From Cadophora sp. MPI-SDFR-AT-0126 (taxonomy: Eukaryota > Ascomycota > Leotiomycetes > Helotiales > Ploettnerulaceae): 64,000 nucleotides of DNA. Below, in pieces: positions 46,462 through 59,521 of this stretch. The translations under genes and the position numbers were made by a program. Location: positions 248,001 through 312,000 of the forward strand of contig JAGMVK010000005.1 of assembly GCA_020747065.1 (NCBI GenBank), in the 5' to 3' direction. The notes beneath the pieces were generated by a model. The model was not told where the DNA came from, ran no database searches, and worked only from the letters and a program-made list of their open reading frames with translations. The first letter of the stretch is position 1, and each line of letters starts with the position of its first letter.

Positions 46462-47667
46462 TGTGTATGTGTGTGTTCGTACTATCGTCCCCAAAAGGAG
46501 GTGGTCGAATAAGGGAGGTCAATGGACCAAGCCGATCAGATCAAATGAATGACAGCCTCTTGCTGGAAAAGCAGTTGCAGTTGTCGTCTGCAGTCTTCCT
46601 CTACAATGTTTATTGTAGGTAGGAAGATGTTTCGTCGTCTTCGTTTATGTCGTGAAGGAAGAGGAGGAAAGTTAATCTTGTCTTGAGGAAAGAAAAGAAA
46701 AGGACGAAGTGGTGGGAGCAGGAGGAGGTTTATTTGAGGGACTCTTTATCAAGCCAGATAGCTGCGACTTTTGGACACATTACCAAAACGCGGGGTGACA
46801 TGATTGGCTCGCTTAGCAACTTCTTGCTTGAGGACACACCAGCAAATCCAATACTGTTCGGATGGAGAGACAGGGGTCCTGGAGCAGGGAATTGATTATG
46901 CGCAAGGGGAGAGAAAGGACACATTTTACCTCGAGCATTGATTACTTACTTAACGGGACTGTAAGGTTTTACTTTAATTGTTAGATTTAACTAGGTTTAG
47001 AATACAGTAGCCCTCATGCTTATTTTTTGAGTTGAACTGTAAAGCTATTCATTCATTTCATCTCTTGCTGTTCTTTCACCACTTTGCCGCCTCGGCCACT
47101 CTCTCTTCTAGAAGGCTCTCATGGTGTGGGGAGTAGAACCTTTGAGGCTGGAATGACATGTGGCAACATCGGGGAAGGACATGGACATGCAGGGGGAAGA
47201 GTAAGGCAAGTGGCGAGACCCGGCACGTGTGTGGCGAATGCTAGGCTAGATTGGCGGGGATCTGGATGAGGCTGATGTCCCTTCCGTCCATGGCATAAGC
47301 GATCAGAGCATAATCAGTAGACAGTCAGATGAAAACCATCACAAAGCCCAAAAGAAATCAAGTGTTACGAGGGGATCATAATCAACAAGTGTGCCCCTCA
47401 TATGGTCTGGAAGGCAAGTATTATTTTCCTGCATTTTGTAAAAGTCATTCTCCATGAGAGCCCTTCCTTTTGCCTATGTGTAGATAGTCACACCAAACTG
47501 GGACGAGAGCGAAGGTCATAATTATCGTTTCTCTTTGGTTCGTCTCTATGCTGTGTATGCTTCTATGCATCTATTGAATGATTTACTCCCAGCGGCCCAT
47601 GCAAATGCAACCCGTTTTCCCATCGCCTCCCTAACCAGCCATATACACCCTGGACTCTCGTTCCCCC
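46462..47667. other. kar2 promoter region and intergenic
   Basis: About 1.2 kb upstream of kar2 and downstream of hbs1. Apart from the ERSE-like site at 46789-46807 no element was named, and no gene is supported. Confidence 0.5.
46789..46807 (-). promoter_or_regulatory. ERSE-like site upstream of kar2
   Basis: On the minus strand the sequence reads CCAAT, nine bases, then CCGCG. The animal ER-stress element is CCAAT-N9-CCACG, so this is a one-mismatch match in the right orientation, 328-346 bases before the kar2 ATG. Such elements are not established in filamentous fungi and chance is possible. Confidence 0.3.
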
Positions 47668-50520
47668 TCACTCCAATAGTCCAGCAGCAATAGTCTCCCC
47701 CCCACTTCTCAACACAACCCTCGCACCCGCCTCAAGGGGAACCTGCACGCCTCCCTCAAAAACAACTCTGACCCTGGCAACTTGCCCCGGCTTCACAATC
47801 CTAACCTTCTTCTTCTTCCCTCCGCCCTCCTCACCGCCAGCCGTTCCACCCACCTTATCCAGCACCCCCAATATCCTGTCCACCCGTCCAGGCGCATGCA
47901 TCCGTCCACGATGCACATCCACACCTCCCGGCGTCAAGAATTCGAACGCCAAAACCTTTGCCGTGAACTCCTTGATATTCTTAATTGGCGAACTTGGCGA
48001 ACAAAGCACATCCCCAAGTTTTAGATACTGTTCTTCGATACCGGAGAGATGCACAGTGACATTTTGGCCCGCTACTGCCCAGTCCACGGTTTCGTTGTCA
48101 AGTTCCAGGGCTTTGATGAAGCATTTTTGGGAGGAGGGTTGAGCGAGAAGTGCGTCTCCAGTTTGCAGACTGCCTGCTTCGATGCGTCCGCTTACTGACA
48201 GAGGATTCTGCACGCCGCCGCGGAAAATGTCCCCAATCGTCAACCGTAAAGGTTTAGTAAGTGCTCTAGCGATAGGTTCTGAGTTCTCGAGTTCCTCTAC
48301 GAGGGTGGGTCCGCTGTACCAAGACAGTAGATCCTTTTCTGTTGATTTCCTAGCGATGTTATCGCCTAGGAGACCGGAACAGGGGATGAAAGATACATTT
48401 TTTGGTTGGAAGCCAGCGGCTGTCAAAAAGGCGGAGACTTGGTTTTGGATTTCGAGGAAGCGGTCTTGAGACCAGGAGACGGTATCGAGCTTGTTTATGG
48501 CGATGATTATGCGTTGGACGCCCATGCTGCGGACTAGAAGGGCGTGTTCTTTTGTTTGGCCTTTGAGTCCGGATTCGAAGGAGCCGGTGCTTGCATCGAC
48601 GACGAGGACGGCGAAATCGGCTTGTGCTGCGCCGGCGATCATGTTGGGTATGAAATCCCGATGGCCAGGTGCGTCTAGGATTGTAAAAGAGGTTTTGTCG
48701 GTTTCGAATTTGTTGGTTGCGATATCGATTGTAACGCCACGACTTCGTTCTTCCGTTCCTTGATCTAGTACCCATGCGAGAGCAAATGATGATTTGCCCA
48801 TTTTCTCTGCTTCTTTCTTGTACCGGTCTATCGTTCTCTGATCCACAACTTTGAGATCGTACAGTAACCGTCCCATCAAAGTACTCTTCCCTGCATCGAC
48901 ATGGCCTACACAATCAGCACCACGCCAGAAAAATCTAAGGTAAAGCCTACCAATGACCACAAAATTCGCCGCATTCTTCTTCTCTGCCTTTTCAAACTCA
49001 CTCAACACATCTAGATTCTTGCTTCTCGCCCTCGGGGTATCATCCAACTTGACAGCCTCCACACCATTCGCAATCTGATCCGCCTTCTTCTCATTACTCG
49101 TTTTCGGCGGTCCTTTGCTTCCTCCTTTCGCTGCTAGAGATTAGTGATACTGTTTCTTTCTTTTACTTGAGGGAAGGTCGAGCGGCAGAGGTCGTCGAAC
49201 CTTTCGACTGTGCTGCGATGACGACGTCATCTGGACTAGGTCCTGCAAAGGGGTCAGCGGTTGTGGGTGCGGCTGCGTTGCTACTATATGGTAGAGAGAA
49301 GAGGCCGCTCGAGTATGAACGTGATTTTTTGGTTGTGGGACTGCTGCTGCTACTGAACATGGTGTTCGCGAAGGCGGAGGGTTCGGCTTGATCTAGAGCT
49401 GGATCTTCCATGGCAATATCTGGTGTTGGCTCTGCTTCTCGTTCTGCTTGGGTAGGCTTTGCAGCCTTCTCATGTGGATTTGAGTCCTTTCTTTTTCGTA
49501 TTGGAAACCCTCTCGATGTAGTTCTGGTTGGAGATGTCGGAACCTTCTCTTTCACAGAACTCGAGTTCAATGTAAGATCCGCCATAGGTTTCTCAACTCC
49601 CGAGCTTTCACTCGATTTCTGCTCCTGAGCCTTCTTCTTCCTCGCCGCTGCCAAAGCCTGTAACTTCGACATCTTAGGCGCTCCATCTGAAGAACCTCCA
49701 AGTAATCCACCTCCAGGGTATAAAGGAGCAATGAACAGCGCTTGTCGATCCTGAGGAGTATCTAACCACGGCATATCCCTGAAGAAATCCGCATAAGAAA
49801 ATGGCGACGAGCAGTCTAATCCACCCCAGTCAGTCGTAATTCGACCTAACAGCAATGAAAAGTAGACCCACCTCCACATTCCACCTTGCGCCCTCCATCC
49901 TCTTCCCGCTTGTACTTTCCTACCCCATTCCTACTGCCACCCTCTCCCATCCCCTCCCCATTAAAACAAGAAATGAACCCACCTTTAACTTTCTTCTCTT
50001 TCTCTTTCTTCTCCTTTTTGGCAACATACGTGTTCACCAGATATCCAACCGACTTCTCAATATCGTAGTAGTAGTGCCAGAGTGCCTCTTGGATCTGCTT
50101 GTCCGTAATGTGCGTCGCGGTTGGTGGCAATTCGGCGCGAACTGCTATTGTTCCGACGCGCATGTTTTCTGTTGGTGCAGGCAGGATGTCAGCTATATCC
50201 TCATGTTCCCGGAATTTCTCTCTGTATATGTGCCATCACTGCCATCGCGGTCATGTCTCGATATGAAGTGGTATTGGTGGTGGGGTCGAAGAGGGATTGA
50301 GGGGTAGATTCCTACGGACCTTGATCTTCCTCACTGAGCTCTACAGGAATGCCAAAGTCAGTAAATGTCTCATGAATCTTTCCTCCCCTCTATCCATTTT
50401 CCACAATATTCTGGAAGCAAACACACCCTCCGCACCATCATCACCGTAGTCCTCTCCACCATCATAATCATCCATTTCGTCATCCAGATCCATATTCTTG
50501 ACTAATTTGTGGCGCGACAT
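47668..50520 (-). CDS. hbs1: Hbs1-like translational GTPase (ribosome rescue), 6 exons
   Basis: Partner of Dom34/Pelota that frees stalled ribosomes in no-go and non-stop decay; cytosolic. Exons: 50520-50427, 50340-50320, 50168-49983, 49845-49201, 49133-48951 and 48905-47668, about 788 aa. The N terminus MSRHKLVKNMDLDDEMDDYD and the segment IQEALWHYYYDIEKSVGYLV are the Hbs1 N-terminal domain. A low-complexity linker follows, then the eEF1A-like GTPase with GHVDAGKST, DAPGHRDF and NKLD, and two beta-barrel domains. Exon 4 could instead start at 49815 (10 residues shorter). Its donor at 49200 (GTTCGA) is weak, but the stronger-looking GTAAAA at 49166 would leave a 33-base intron and break the frame. 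The family call is secure; the middle exon borders are not. Confidence 0.9.
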
Positions 50521-51087
50521 CTTGACTGTGTGCTGCTTCTCTACTCCTTCCTTTAGCACCTAGGGCAGGTGTGTCTTCGTTATCAAAAAATTAGAACTGT
50601 AACTGAAACTGGAACTAGAACGAGAGGTGTTGTTGGAAAAGAGGGGTGTGTTGGCGGGGTGTGATGATGTTGCTCGTTTGGTGGGGTTGAGCAGAGCTTC
50701 ATTCGGCAAACCAGACCTGGTTCCTGGTGCCGTCATTGGAGCAACAAAGTAGCTGGGATAGGCTGGGATCTACAATGAAAAGTTCGGCGAATCAAGTACC
50801 GCACATTTGGCATCTACAGCTTCGGCTTCCACATTTCAGGTGCATTGTTCACAGCGTTTACAAGATCGTGTCAACCAAATTACACCGCGTTTTTTCTCAC
50901 AATTCTGCATTCGTATCTACTTCAAGTTGACCACGCCTTCATAGCAGGTCCTGTCCAATCAACAAATATATACCTCGCACCGTCCCGCCTCGTTTCATCC
51001 CCAAAGTAGAGCCATCGTGTGAGAAATCGAGAGATGTACAGTTTCGAGTCCGTCTAACGCCTTCGCTGCTTTTCCCTTGCATATTCA
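50521..51087. other. intergenic, hbs1 promoter side
   Basis: Short region upstream of hbs1 and downstream of vps27. Nothing beyond ordinary promoter and 3' sequence was seen. Confidence 0.5.
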
Positions 51088-53548
51088 TTAGAGTTCAATT
51101 AAAGCCTCCTCAACTTTAGGCTGTGGTGCATGGTGAGGTGCAGACGGGAACGAATCCTGAGTATATCCTCCGTGGGTAGATCCAGCAGGCTGCCATGGCT
51201 GTTGCTGTTGTGCTGGAGCTTGCTGTTGAGCTTGCCAGTAGGGAGCATGTTGTTGCTGCTGAGGAGGTGAAGCGTATTGCTGGGGCGGAGGAGCCTGTTG
51301 TTGTGGAGGTGGAGCGTATTGCTCTTGTGGTTTTTGAGGTTGTCTAGTTGCTTGTAGTGGGGAGACAGGTTGCTGGACGGTAGATTGGTATTGTTGTGGT
51401 GATTGGTGAGTTTGTGGATATTGTGGTTGTTGCTGCTCTGGAGCCTGCTGTGGCGGTGCTTGCCCAGGAGTATTATAATAGAAGGCTGCATTTGGATCGG
51501 CAGCTGGTGACACCGCAGGCTCTGAGGGACCATAACTAGTTGGCGGCTGAGAAGGCACGCTCATAGGTGTCTGAGAGGCTGGAGGAGCACTCATGGGCGG
51601 TGCTTGATGTTGAGGTGGAGCACTTTCCGGTGGATATGATGGCTGTTGGGAGGCATACGTGGCGGGATCAGAAGGTTGCCAGCTGCCTGTTCTTTGAGGC
51701 TGCACTGGCTGTTGTTGAGGTGGATATTGACCATAACTATCCATTCTCTGTTCTGGTACAGGATATCCAGCAACAGAAGCACGATTATTGTACTGTTGAT
51801 ACTGTTGCTGAGGCTGACCATACGAATATGTTGACTGCGGTCGTGCATATGGTTCTTGAGGTGCATTTCCCGTATAATAGTTCTCAGCACCTCCAGCGGT
51901 ACTCGGCAAATTCGAGGCGATTGACGGGTACATGGTCGATGCCGGTCTCTGCGTAGGAAGATTGTATCCACTAACGCTGTGCTGGTTGTATGTATTCGAC
52001 AAACGTTCCTCGAGCATGCGGTCATAATATCTCACCACAGTGGATAGTTTGGCATGGAGATCCAAAAGCGTGTCTGTATTCGTTAGCCTAAAGCACTCGG
52101 TTCATCAAAAGCATGAAAAGCGTACCATGTTTGCTCATAGTCTCTCCATACGTTCGGGCAAGTTTCGGTCGAAGCTTATTGATGCCCTCATATAGCTCTT
52201 GAATTTGGGGTTCTCTAAGAATAGTTCCGGGAGGCTGAGTTTGTAATCGGTCCACAAGCGTAGAAAACAAATTAATGTTCTCTGCTTCCACCGGAGTAAG
52301 CTCGTAATCGTTCTTGGGGAGCGGGACAACTCCAGATGGAGCTGCGCCAGAAGATGCCTGTTCCTTTATGGTTGCAGAATGCTTCTTCTTTTGCTCTTCC
52401 ATATCAGCAAGGGATGCAGCAATTGCCGCCTTCAAATCATCATCATCTTCTTCCGCAGGCTTGCTTGCAGAGCTTTTGGAGGCTCCATTTGTCGTGGCTT
52501 GGGCAGGGGATGGCTGGATCTTTGATTGGGGGACATATCCCGCTCCAGCATGACCATTAACTTCCTCCAAGCTCATAGCCAATGCCCTTTGTATATCTTC
52601 ATCGAATGTAGACTCTATTCGTGCGCTTCGAGGTTGCATGGATCCGCTTGGTCGATGTTGCTTAATTGGAGAGCGAGGCGACGCAAATGATCCCCCTTTC
52701 GAGGACTTATCCGTCAATTTGATATAGCATCCGTCATCCACCCGGACTGGCTGTACAATGCCGAGATGTGGAAGAGGCAGCACTTTAGCAGAACATTGCT
52801 GATCGAAGACATTACCACAATTCCGGCAGTGGTGCTTTCGGTTCGTGAAGCTGAAGGCGGTCCTGCATCGCATACAAACATCTGAGTCAGTCCATTCCGG
52901 TGGCTATTCTCCTGTCAGTTTGGGCCATTCGAGTCTGCCAGAAAGAATACTTACTGCGTTGCTGACTAACATGCTCTTTGCGACATCAACCTTGGGTGGG
53001 AAGTGGAAGCCATCTCGCTGTAAGCCCTGGTATGTCTCCCCGATGTACGATAGCTCATGCTGTCCTTCTGTAGCCGTCGCCCATGTCTGGATCAGCTCTA
53101 ATATCTTGGCCTTGACCTCTTCATTGACCGCCGCCCCGCCGTATGCCTTGAGAAGTGAGACGAGATTATCCATGAACTCCCTCGATGCGATTTCAGCCAG
53201 GAAATGCGACCCGCCATTTTTCACGCACGTATCCGTAAGCTGTACATCCTACATCAGTATGCATCCTCGCGGTGGATTAGGCTGGGACTGACGTTGAGTG
53301 CGCTCAGTTGGAAGTTCGGATTCTTGTTGCCTATGCGCCGCTTGAGTGACCGCATCGCCTCTTTAGAACCAACCGTCTTCGATCGTATGATATCGGAAAT
53401 TTCGAGGTTAAGGGCTATATCCTCGCTGCTACCTGTCAGTTGAAGTCCTCAATGCGGCGAGGTGGTGGAAAGCTCACAGTGAGCTTGACGTAGCCTTGTC
53501 TATCTGCTCGTCGAGCTGTGAAGTGGAGGCAAACCATCCCGCCATCAT
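51088..53548 (-). CDS. vps27: Vps27 (ESCRT-0 subunit), 5 exons
   Basis: Binds ubiquitinated cargo and PI3P on endosomes and starts ESCRT sorting with Hse1. Exons 53548-53478, 53425-53293, 53239-52955, 52903-52126 and 52073-51088 join in phase, giving 750 aa; one donor is GTCAGT. The VHS domain covers residues 1-150 ([38 protein letters not shown]). The FYVE zinc finger starts near 165 with [10 protein letters not shown] and RKHHCRNCG, the PI3P-binding basic patch. Two ubiquitin-interacting motifs follow ([11 protein letters not shown] and [13 protein letters not shown]). The C-terminal 300 residues are Gln/Pro/Tyr-rich, and the protein ends in LIEL, which fits a clathrin box. Two adjacent Met codons open the frame. 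Confidence 0.96.
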
Positions 53549-54732
53549 GTTGGGACACGCGTCACCGAGATTCTTTGCAAGTGTATGCGGTAATCGAGTC
53601 TTGATTATTGCGCGATGGTGTTTCGTTATTTGGTTCGTGAGTTGGGAGGAAGATTGGGAAAGAAGTGGAAGTTGAAGAGCTGCGTATGATGATGGCTGGA
53701 TGGATATCAGGCACGGTGGACAGGGCAGTTGGCTGGGCTGGGCAGGCTCTTTAGCGGCGGCTGCGGCTAGAGGCGCTCGTTAGAGCTCCAAACTTCGTCC
53801 ACTGCGCCTTTGACTTTGGGAGCATACGACATAGAATTTCTTAAGGATAATACAACGATGTACGGGAAAAGAGCAGTAACATATTTGACCTTTGTCAAAT
53901 TAAGATTGGCACATTTGGCGACTTCATAGTTAGATTCTGGATATACACTTTGGCTTGGCTACTACTCTTTGGTGGTAATAAGTCGAACTTATGGATCAAC
54001 ACGAGGCTCACAGTTAGAACTCTCTTCATTATATCTTGTCGCTACCAATGCCTTTTACTTGTTCAAAGATTACTTGAAAGTTCAGATACGATTTCCAATT
54101 GAAAAAGTCATAATTTGAAATGAATACAATACAAATTATAAATCTGCATCGATTCCCAGATTGTTGCCCCTCCATCACACACGGACAATGCCTGCCTCGC
54201 TAGATCTTCGGGCCAATTAGGACATGACGACGGCTCTGGGGCTGGGCAGGGAATCTCTCAAAGAACTCCAAATCCGCACCAGAAAGGAATAAAGACAGCC
54301 ACCAGCTTCCACAACAAACGGAAACTTGACACTTAAGAGTACTCCTGTGACGGACGATTTTCTGCTGTTTCTTCAGCCATCTGTACTACACTCAAAGACA
54401 TTCTCAAGCGACTCGAGAAAGGTGGCCCACCCTATTTCCGATATTGAACCAAACCGTGAGAGCCTGACCTGGAATCTCGAAGTACCTCTTCACCAGACGT
54501 ATTCCACACTGCAGACCCTTGATTTACTGTCAGTCGGCGAGCCATAGTGACAGTCTTTTTTGGTCTTGCTTCTGTCCAAAATTTGACGAAGGAACCTCTG
54601 CAATTCCATTTGGAGCCTCGATACGAGCCCGCCCAGTCGCAAACCGCCGCGACATCTCCTTGACTCTCGCCACTTCCTGATATCTCTTCGCACCATAGAT
54701 ATGCATTAGGAAATCATTGTGCGCCCCGCGGT
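53549..54732. other. divergent spacer between vps27 and deubiquitinase gene
   Basis: About 1.2 kb holding both promoters. No TATA box or coding frame with features was recognised. Confidence 0.5.
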
Positions 54733-57700
54733 ATGAGTCCTGTTGCATCAGGCGGACCTCCACATACAAGAGCGTCGTCGGTGGTCAATGGAGGGCCAGT
54801 CAAGATGGCGTACGGTTCGAAGGGCAATGGCACCGATGGCCTGACGGCTGTCAACCGGGTATTTCCACACTTGGATGACCTGGTAGCAGTTGAACCGGCT
54901 GGAGAGATGTTACATTGGCCTATGCGGAGAATCCTGCAAGAAGGAGAGCTGTTGGCAAAGCAAGCAGACACCCACCTGGACTTCAGACGACCGGACGTGG
55001 CACTGCAAGAATATATCAAGGCGACTACGATCGCGGTGGACTACATACCTCGGCATAAGGATTTCCCTTCTCTCCAGGCAGATCGAGGCGAATTGCATAG
55101 AATGCATGTAGGATTGAACAAGAGGATCAACTCTCAGCACAGCAAGTTTGCAGAAGTAAAGGATATTATCAAGGAGAACAATGCAAGGAGCGGGGTGCAG
55201 CCTAAGATTCCGAGATCAAGTTCTCAGGTAGAGAACCATGAACCCACGGTAAATGGCCATACTCGGACACAATCAGTTCCCAACGGACCGACCAACAACG
55301 CTTCTGTTACATCAAATCGCAAAAAGCCGCCTCCGGTGCAGCCAAAACCAGATGCCCTTCATGGAAACGCGATACAATCCTCAACATCAAGTTCTGGGCA
55401 AGCAGACCTGGCAGCTCGTTTTGCACGCTTACGCAGCCCTGAACCGAAAGCTCCTGTTCAACAAGATCCTCGGATCAAGACACAACCAATTATCATCCCT
55501 GGGAATATTCCAGATTCCCAGTCACCTTCTCAGAGTACCAATGCATCCACCGTCCGTACTACCGGGCCACGAGAATTTCCTTCAGTTCCCAAAGCCATAC
55601 CACGCCACATCAAGATGCCATTGGATGTGCAAATACCTTCCATGCCACGTGAACCGGATGCGATATACAGCCCAGCTAGTGGTGTAGAGAACCCGTCTGC
55701 TGTCAATCTCCCGTCAAGCATTCGAGCCTCTTCCTACCAGATGAATGGAAGGAAGAACTCAGCGCCACCGGTCTCGCGAGTTGGACCTACTCCAGATGTC
55801 AATGAGAGTAGAAAAGACTACTTTTCTCCCGCCCATACCATGAGTAATGGTGACTATGAACCGAAGCAGACAAAGCGCCAGGCTCCAGATTTACCCACTG
55901 GTACTAGCATCACAGCAGAAGATCTGTATGAATATCTCCGTCAACCTTTATCGATACTCATAGTAGACTTGAGGACTCGCGAAGAGTTTGAAAGTGGTCA
56001 CATCATGGCTCAATCTATCATATGTGTTGAGCCGATGACTCTCCGAACGGGCATCTCCGGCGAGCAACTAGGAGACTCACTAGTCATTGTTTCCGATGCA
56101 GAACAGGCCTTATATGAGCGGAGAGCAGAATTTGACTTGGTTGTCTTCTACGATCAATCTTCTAAATCAGTTAGCCAAACTAGCTCATTCGCTCGAGACA
56201 GCAATAGTATATTGCGAGACTTCTCGGCGGCTGTATACGACTACGGCTATGAAAAGAGAGTGAAGAGACGTCCGATGCTCTTGGTTGGTGGTCTTGATGC
56301 ATGGGTGGATCTATTAGGTCCCAATTCCTTGAAAGCAACCAACAAAGCTGCGCCAGCTACTACAACAACAAACTCTAATCGGTCCTTGGGAAGGTTCAGC
56401 CGAGGTTTCGACGCGCAGCGGAATGGATTGAACCGTGCTAATACACGCACATCGCGTCCACTGACACAAGAAGAGGAAGCCAAATGGGATCTAGCCATGA
56501 GTCAAGAGCCAGCTCCTGCAAGTCCGTCAGCTGATGCTCCGTCTGAAGAATTCGTTTACGCACGCACTCTGGAGGGATTCCTGAACAAATATCCTGAGAT
56601 GCCAATCATCCAAGAGTCTATGGTATCAGAAACTCCTGCCTGCCCGACCGAAGCAACCTTGGACAAGCTGGAAGACAGCATACCACGCCTTCCAACCCGC
56701 CCAGCGCCAGCGCTTCCAAGGACAAGATCTAGTGGTATCTCTGACCGTGGTTCAGGCACGAATACCTCGTATGCCTCGCCAATTTCGGGCACATCCTCTA
56801 TCACACAACTACGCGTGTCTCCAGGACTTACAGGCCTGCAAAATGGTAGCTTCTTTTGCTATATGAATTCTGCTATTCAAGCATTGAGTGCGACACCTTT
56901 CCTCCGGAATTATCTGATGGACTTCAACTATCCACATACACTTAAAGTTCCTCGGCGAGCAGGAGAGACCACCGAACCTCCACAGCTGATGACACGATTT
57001 CTTGGAAACTTGATCGCCCATATGTGGGGAGGCCAGTATGACTTCTTGTGTCCTACAACTCTTCGTGTAAGTAAAAAATTAGTGGGCGCTTTGGCCCAAT
57101 GGTGAATACCTCCGTTTCTGACAGTATATAGGACTACACAATGAGCATACGCTTTAAGGAAGCAGGAAGCGAAAATAGCCGAAGAGAGTGCTATGGCGGG
57201 CCGGACAAACAGCATGACACCTCCGAGTTTCTGCTCTGGTTCACAGACATCCTTGACGATGAACTGAACCCAGGGCGTGATATTGTGAACAATATCGCAC
57301 AAGGCGAGATACCGCCTACCCAGATACCACGCTTCAAGCGTATACCGTTGGTGCAAGCCTCCATGGAATCGTTACAGTATCTTCGGGCGGGGAGACTATC
57401 GATCATCAGTCAACGCATGGACTCTCAAGAATGCAACCAAACGATCTGCAAAACTTGTGGCGACGTCACACGTACTTGGAATTCTTTCAGACAGCTTACT
57501 GTACCCCTTCCAGACAGCCGAGCTCATACACTACAGCAGCTGCTTGACACCCAATATGGGACAGGCTCGGCGGATCTAAGGACAGCAATCGACTGCGACA
57601 GCCTCACATGCCGAGGCGCCAAGCGCGACAAGGACCTCACGAGGTATCTCACTCGTCTACCAGATTATCTAGTCATCACAATTGGTCGCTTCTTATCTCT

Positions 57701-58049
57701 CGGCTCCGGTAGGAACAACGCCGAAATCACATTCCCAGAAACTGGCATCGACCTCACCAAATACTTCTGTCCCACCGACGATGTTCCACCTAACGCACTA
57801 GATCGAGAGCACAGGGGCCCCTTTAAATACGATGTCTATGCGGTTCAGCAGCATAGAGGCACTCTTGCTGGAGGTCACTATTGGACGGTGGCTCGCAGCC
57901 CTGACCTGCCTCGTAACAAGAATGGGGCTGGGGAATGGCACGAGTTCAATGACAAAAATGTCAATCTTTGTACATTTGCGAAGACGCAGGACTCCTCTAC
58001 TTACATGATCTATCTTGTGAGGCAGGGAACGCCTATGCGTAGGGGATGA
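54733..58049 (+). CDS. doa4: ubiquitin-specific protease, Doa4/USP8-like, with rhodanese domain, 2 exons
   Basis: Removes ubiquitin from cargo at the late endosome. Exons 54733-57066 and 57132-58049 join across a 65-base intron (GTAAGT/TAG), giving 1083 aa. Residues about 40-150 resemble the USP8-type N-terminal helical domain. A disordered Ser/Pro-rich part follows, then a rhodanese-like domain around 390-540 (LSILIVDLRTREEFESGHI). The USP domain runs from about 697 to the end, with catalytic Cys709 in FFCYMNSAIQ, a Cys-x-x-Cys zinc site (CKTCGD), the catalytic His in LAGGHYWTV and the Asp/Asn in HEFNDKNV. The Cys box is unusual: NGSFFC instead of the common NLGNTC, though the oxyanion Asn five residues before Cys is kept. 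It is divergent from vps27, which acts in the same pathway. Confidence 0.93.
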
Positions 58050-59352
58050 GAGACAGAGCACGCCGGAAGCCATCGCGTGTCGCTCTATTGATCTCTGCAC
58101 ATCATTTTCGGCCGTATTATTGGCTACGAAGTTCTCTGTTCCCTTTTTTACAGGCATCATCGAGCATCAGGGTCAAAATTTAGCGCATCATCCAAGGAAG
58201 GAGTTTAGGAGTACTGCACGAAGGAAGCAGAATTGGCGTTCTTTTCTCATTTTTAAATGCCGTATCAGGGGCATCGCTTTACCAAGCAGACGATGGAACT
58301 CGGAGAGGAGAGCTCGACTCAGGCTGAGTTCGCCTAGATCGTAGCATTTCTTGGGGTCGACTTTACATCGTCATATTGGACTTCATTGAAGCCCACTGTC
58401 ACGCGGGGCAATTCTTCTCATCTGTTTCGAATCTAGCGCGTCATGTAAATATTTGATACCTCTTATGAATTGGAGAGAATGAATGCAAAGAGTGGTTGGA
58501 CGAATGTTAGAATTCTTGTTCGTACATCCACAAGCCCTTTGCTGAGCGTGATACTCAGTACTCCTCACATCACCCTTAAGACACCCGTCACTGATCACTC
58601 CCCACCCACACACGCTCGCACCTCTCAAGTCCCTTCCACCCCCAAAATCCTCAGACTTCTCATATCCCTAGCACTTAGCCCCTGCTTCGCAAGAATCCTC
58701 CTGTCCGACAAACCCAAACAGTGTTTTACCCTATCAACCCAACAAATAGCCCCACCCCCTTGGCTCAAACACCCACTCCAAACCCCCTACCCAAACATCT
58801 CCGTCCGTTCAAAGATAAGGACATCGGAACTATTCGCTTACAAACACTTTAGCGGGATATTGCCTGTGCAGATATCAAGGCGGCTTTAATGCAGGCTGAG
58901 TGATTACTGAACCTCAACAACGCTAAGCGAGAGAATAAGAGGCACGCCAATGTTCGGATGGGGAAATAAACCTCAATCGCTTTCATCAGTAACATGGAAA
59001 CATCTCTTATTTTGAAAGGAAAAGATAGTGCCTGTTCCATTTGGGTGTCGTGGTCTGTAAGTGTATTTCCGTTATAAGTCACAAAAGGTGTCCTTTGCAC
59101 ATCCACGATAATGTTTTCTCCCACCATTCTAATGCCTACACAGGTTTCTTACCTTTTTGAGTTAATGGCATAGATCTGGTTAGTAGTTTAGCCGTCATTG
59201 ATCTAGCGCTTGTTAACTAGAGGCTTACGGTTGTGGTACAAAGTTACTGTACAGTAAGTTGTTACTCAGCTACTGCTTGATAATGTTTGAGCTCCCACGC
59301 AGTATGTCCGATGATGATTATGATGGTACCTGGACTTGTAGACTGATTCAGG
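58050..59352. other. intergenic, nothing recognised
   Basis: Open frames 58470-58889 (plus) and 58849-59127 (minus) have no domain or signal features. No RNA gene seen. Confidence 0.45.
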
Positions 59353-59360
59353 TATATAAA
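59353..59360 (+). promoter_or_regulatory. TATA box of SDR gene
   Basis: TATATAAA lies 162 bases upstream of the SDR start codon; spacing is plausible for a fungal core promoter. Confidence 0.5.
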
Positions 59361-59521
59361 TGACTACTGAGGCATGGTCGGGAAAGCAACTTCTCATCAT
59401 CAGTTGCATAAAATAACCTCAAGCACAACCACGGCTGCTCAGGTCCGACAATATACTTCATTTCGCCAACACAACAGAGCTCGTTTACTTTTTTGGTTCC
59501 AAAAATTGGACTTCAGCAACA

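Noticed and set aside
58470..59127. Two overlapping open frames on opposite strands
   Set aside because: Neither shows features of a real protein.
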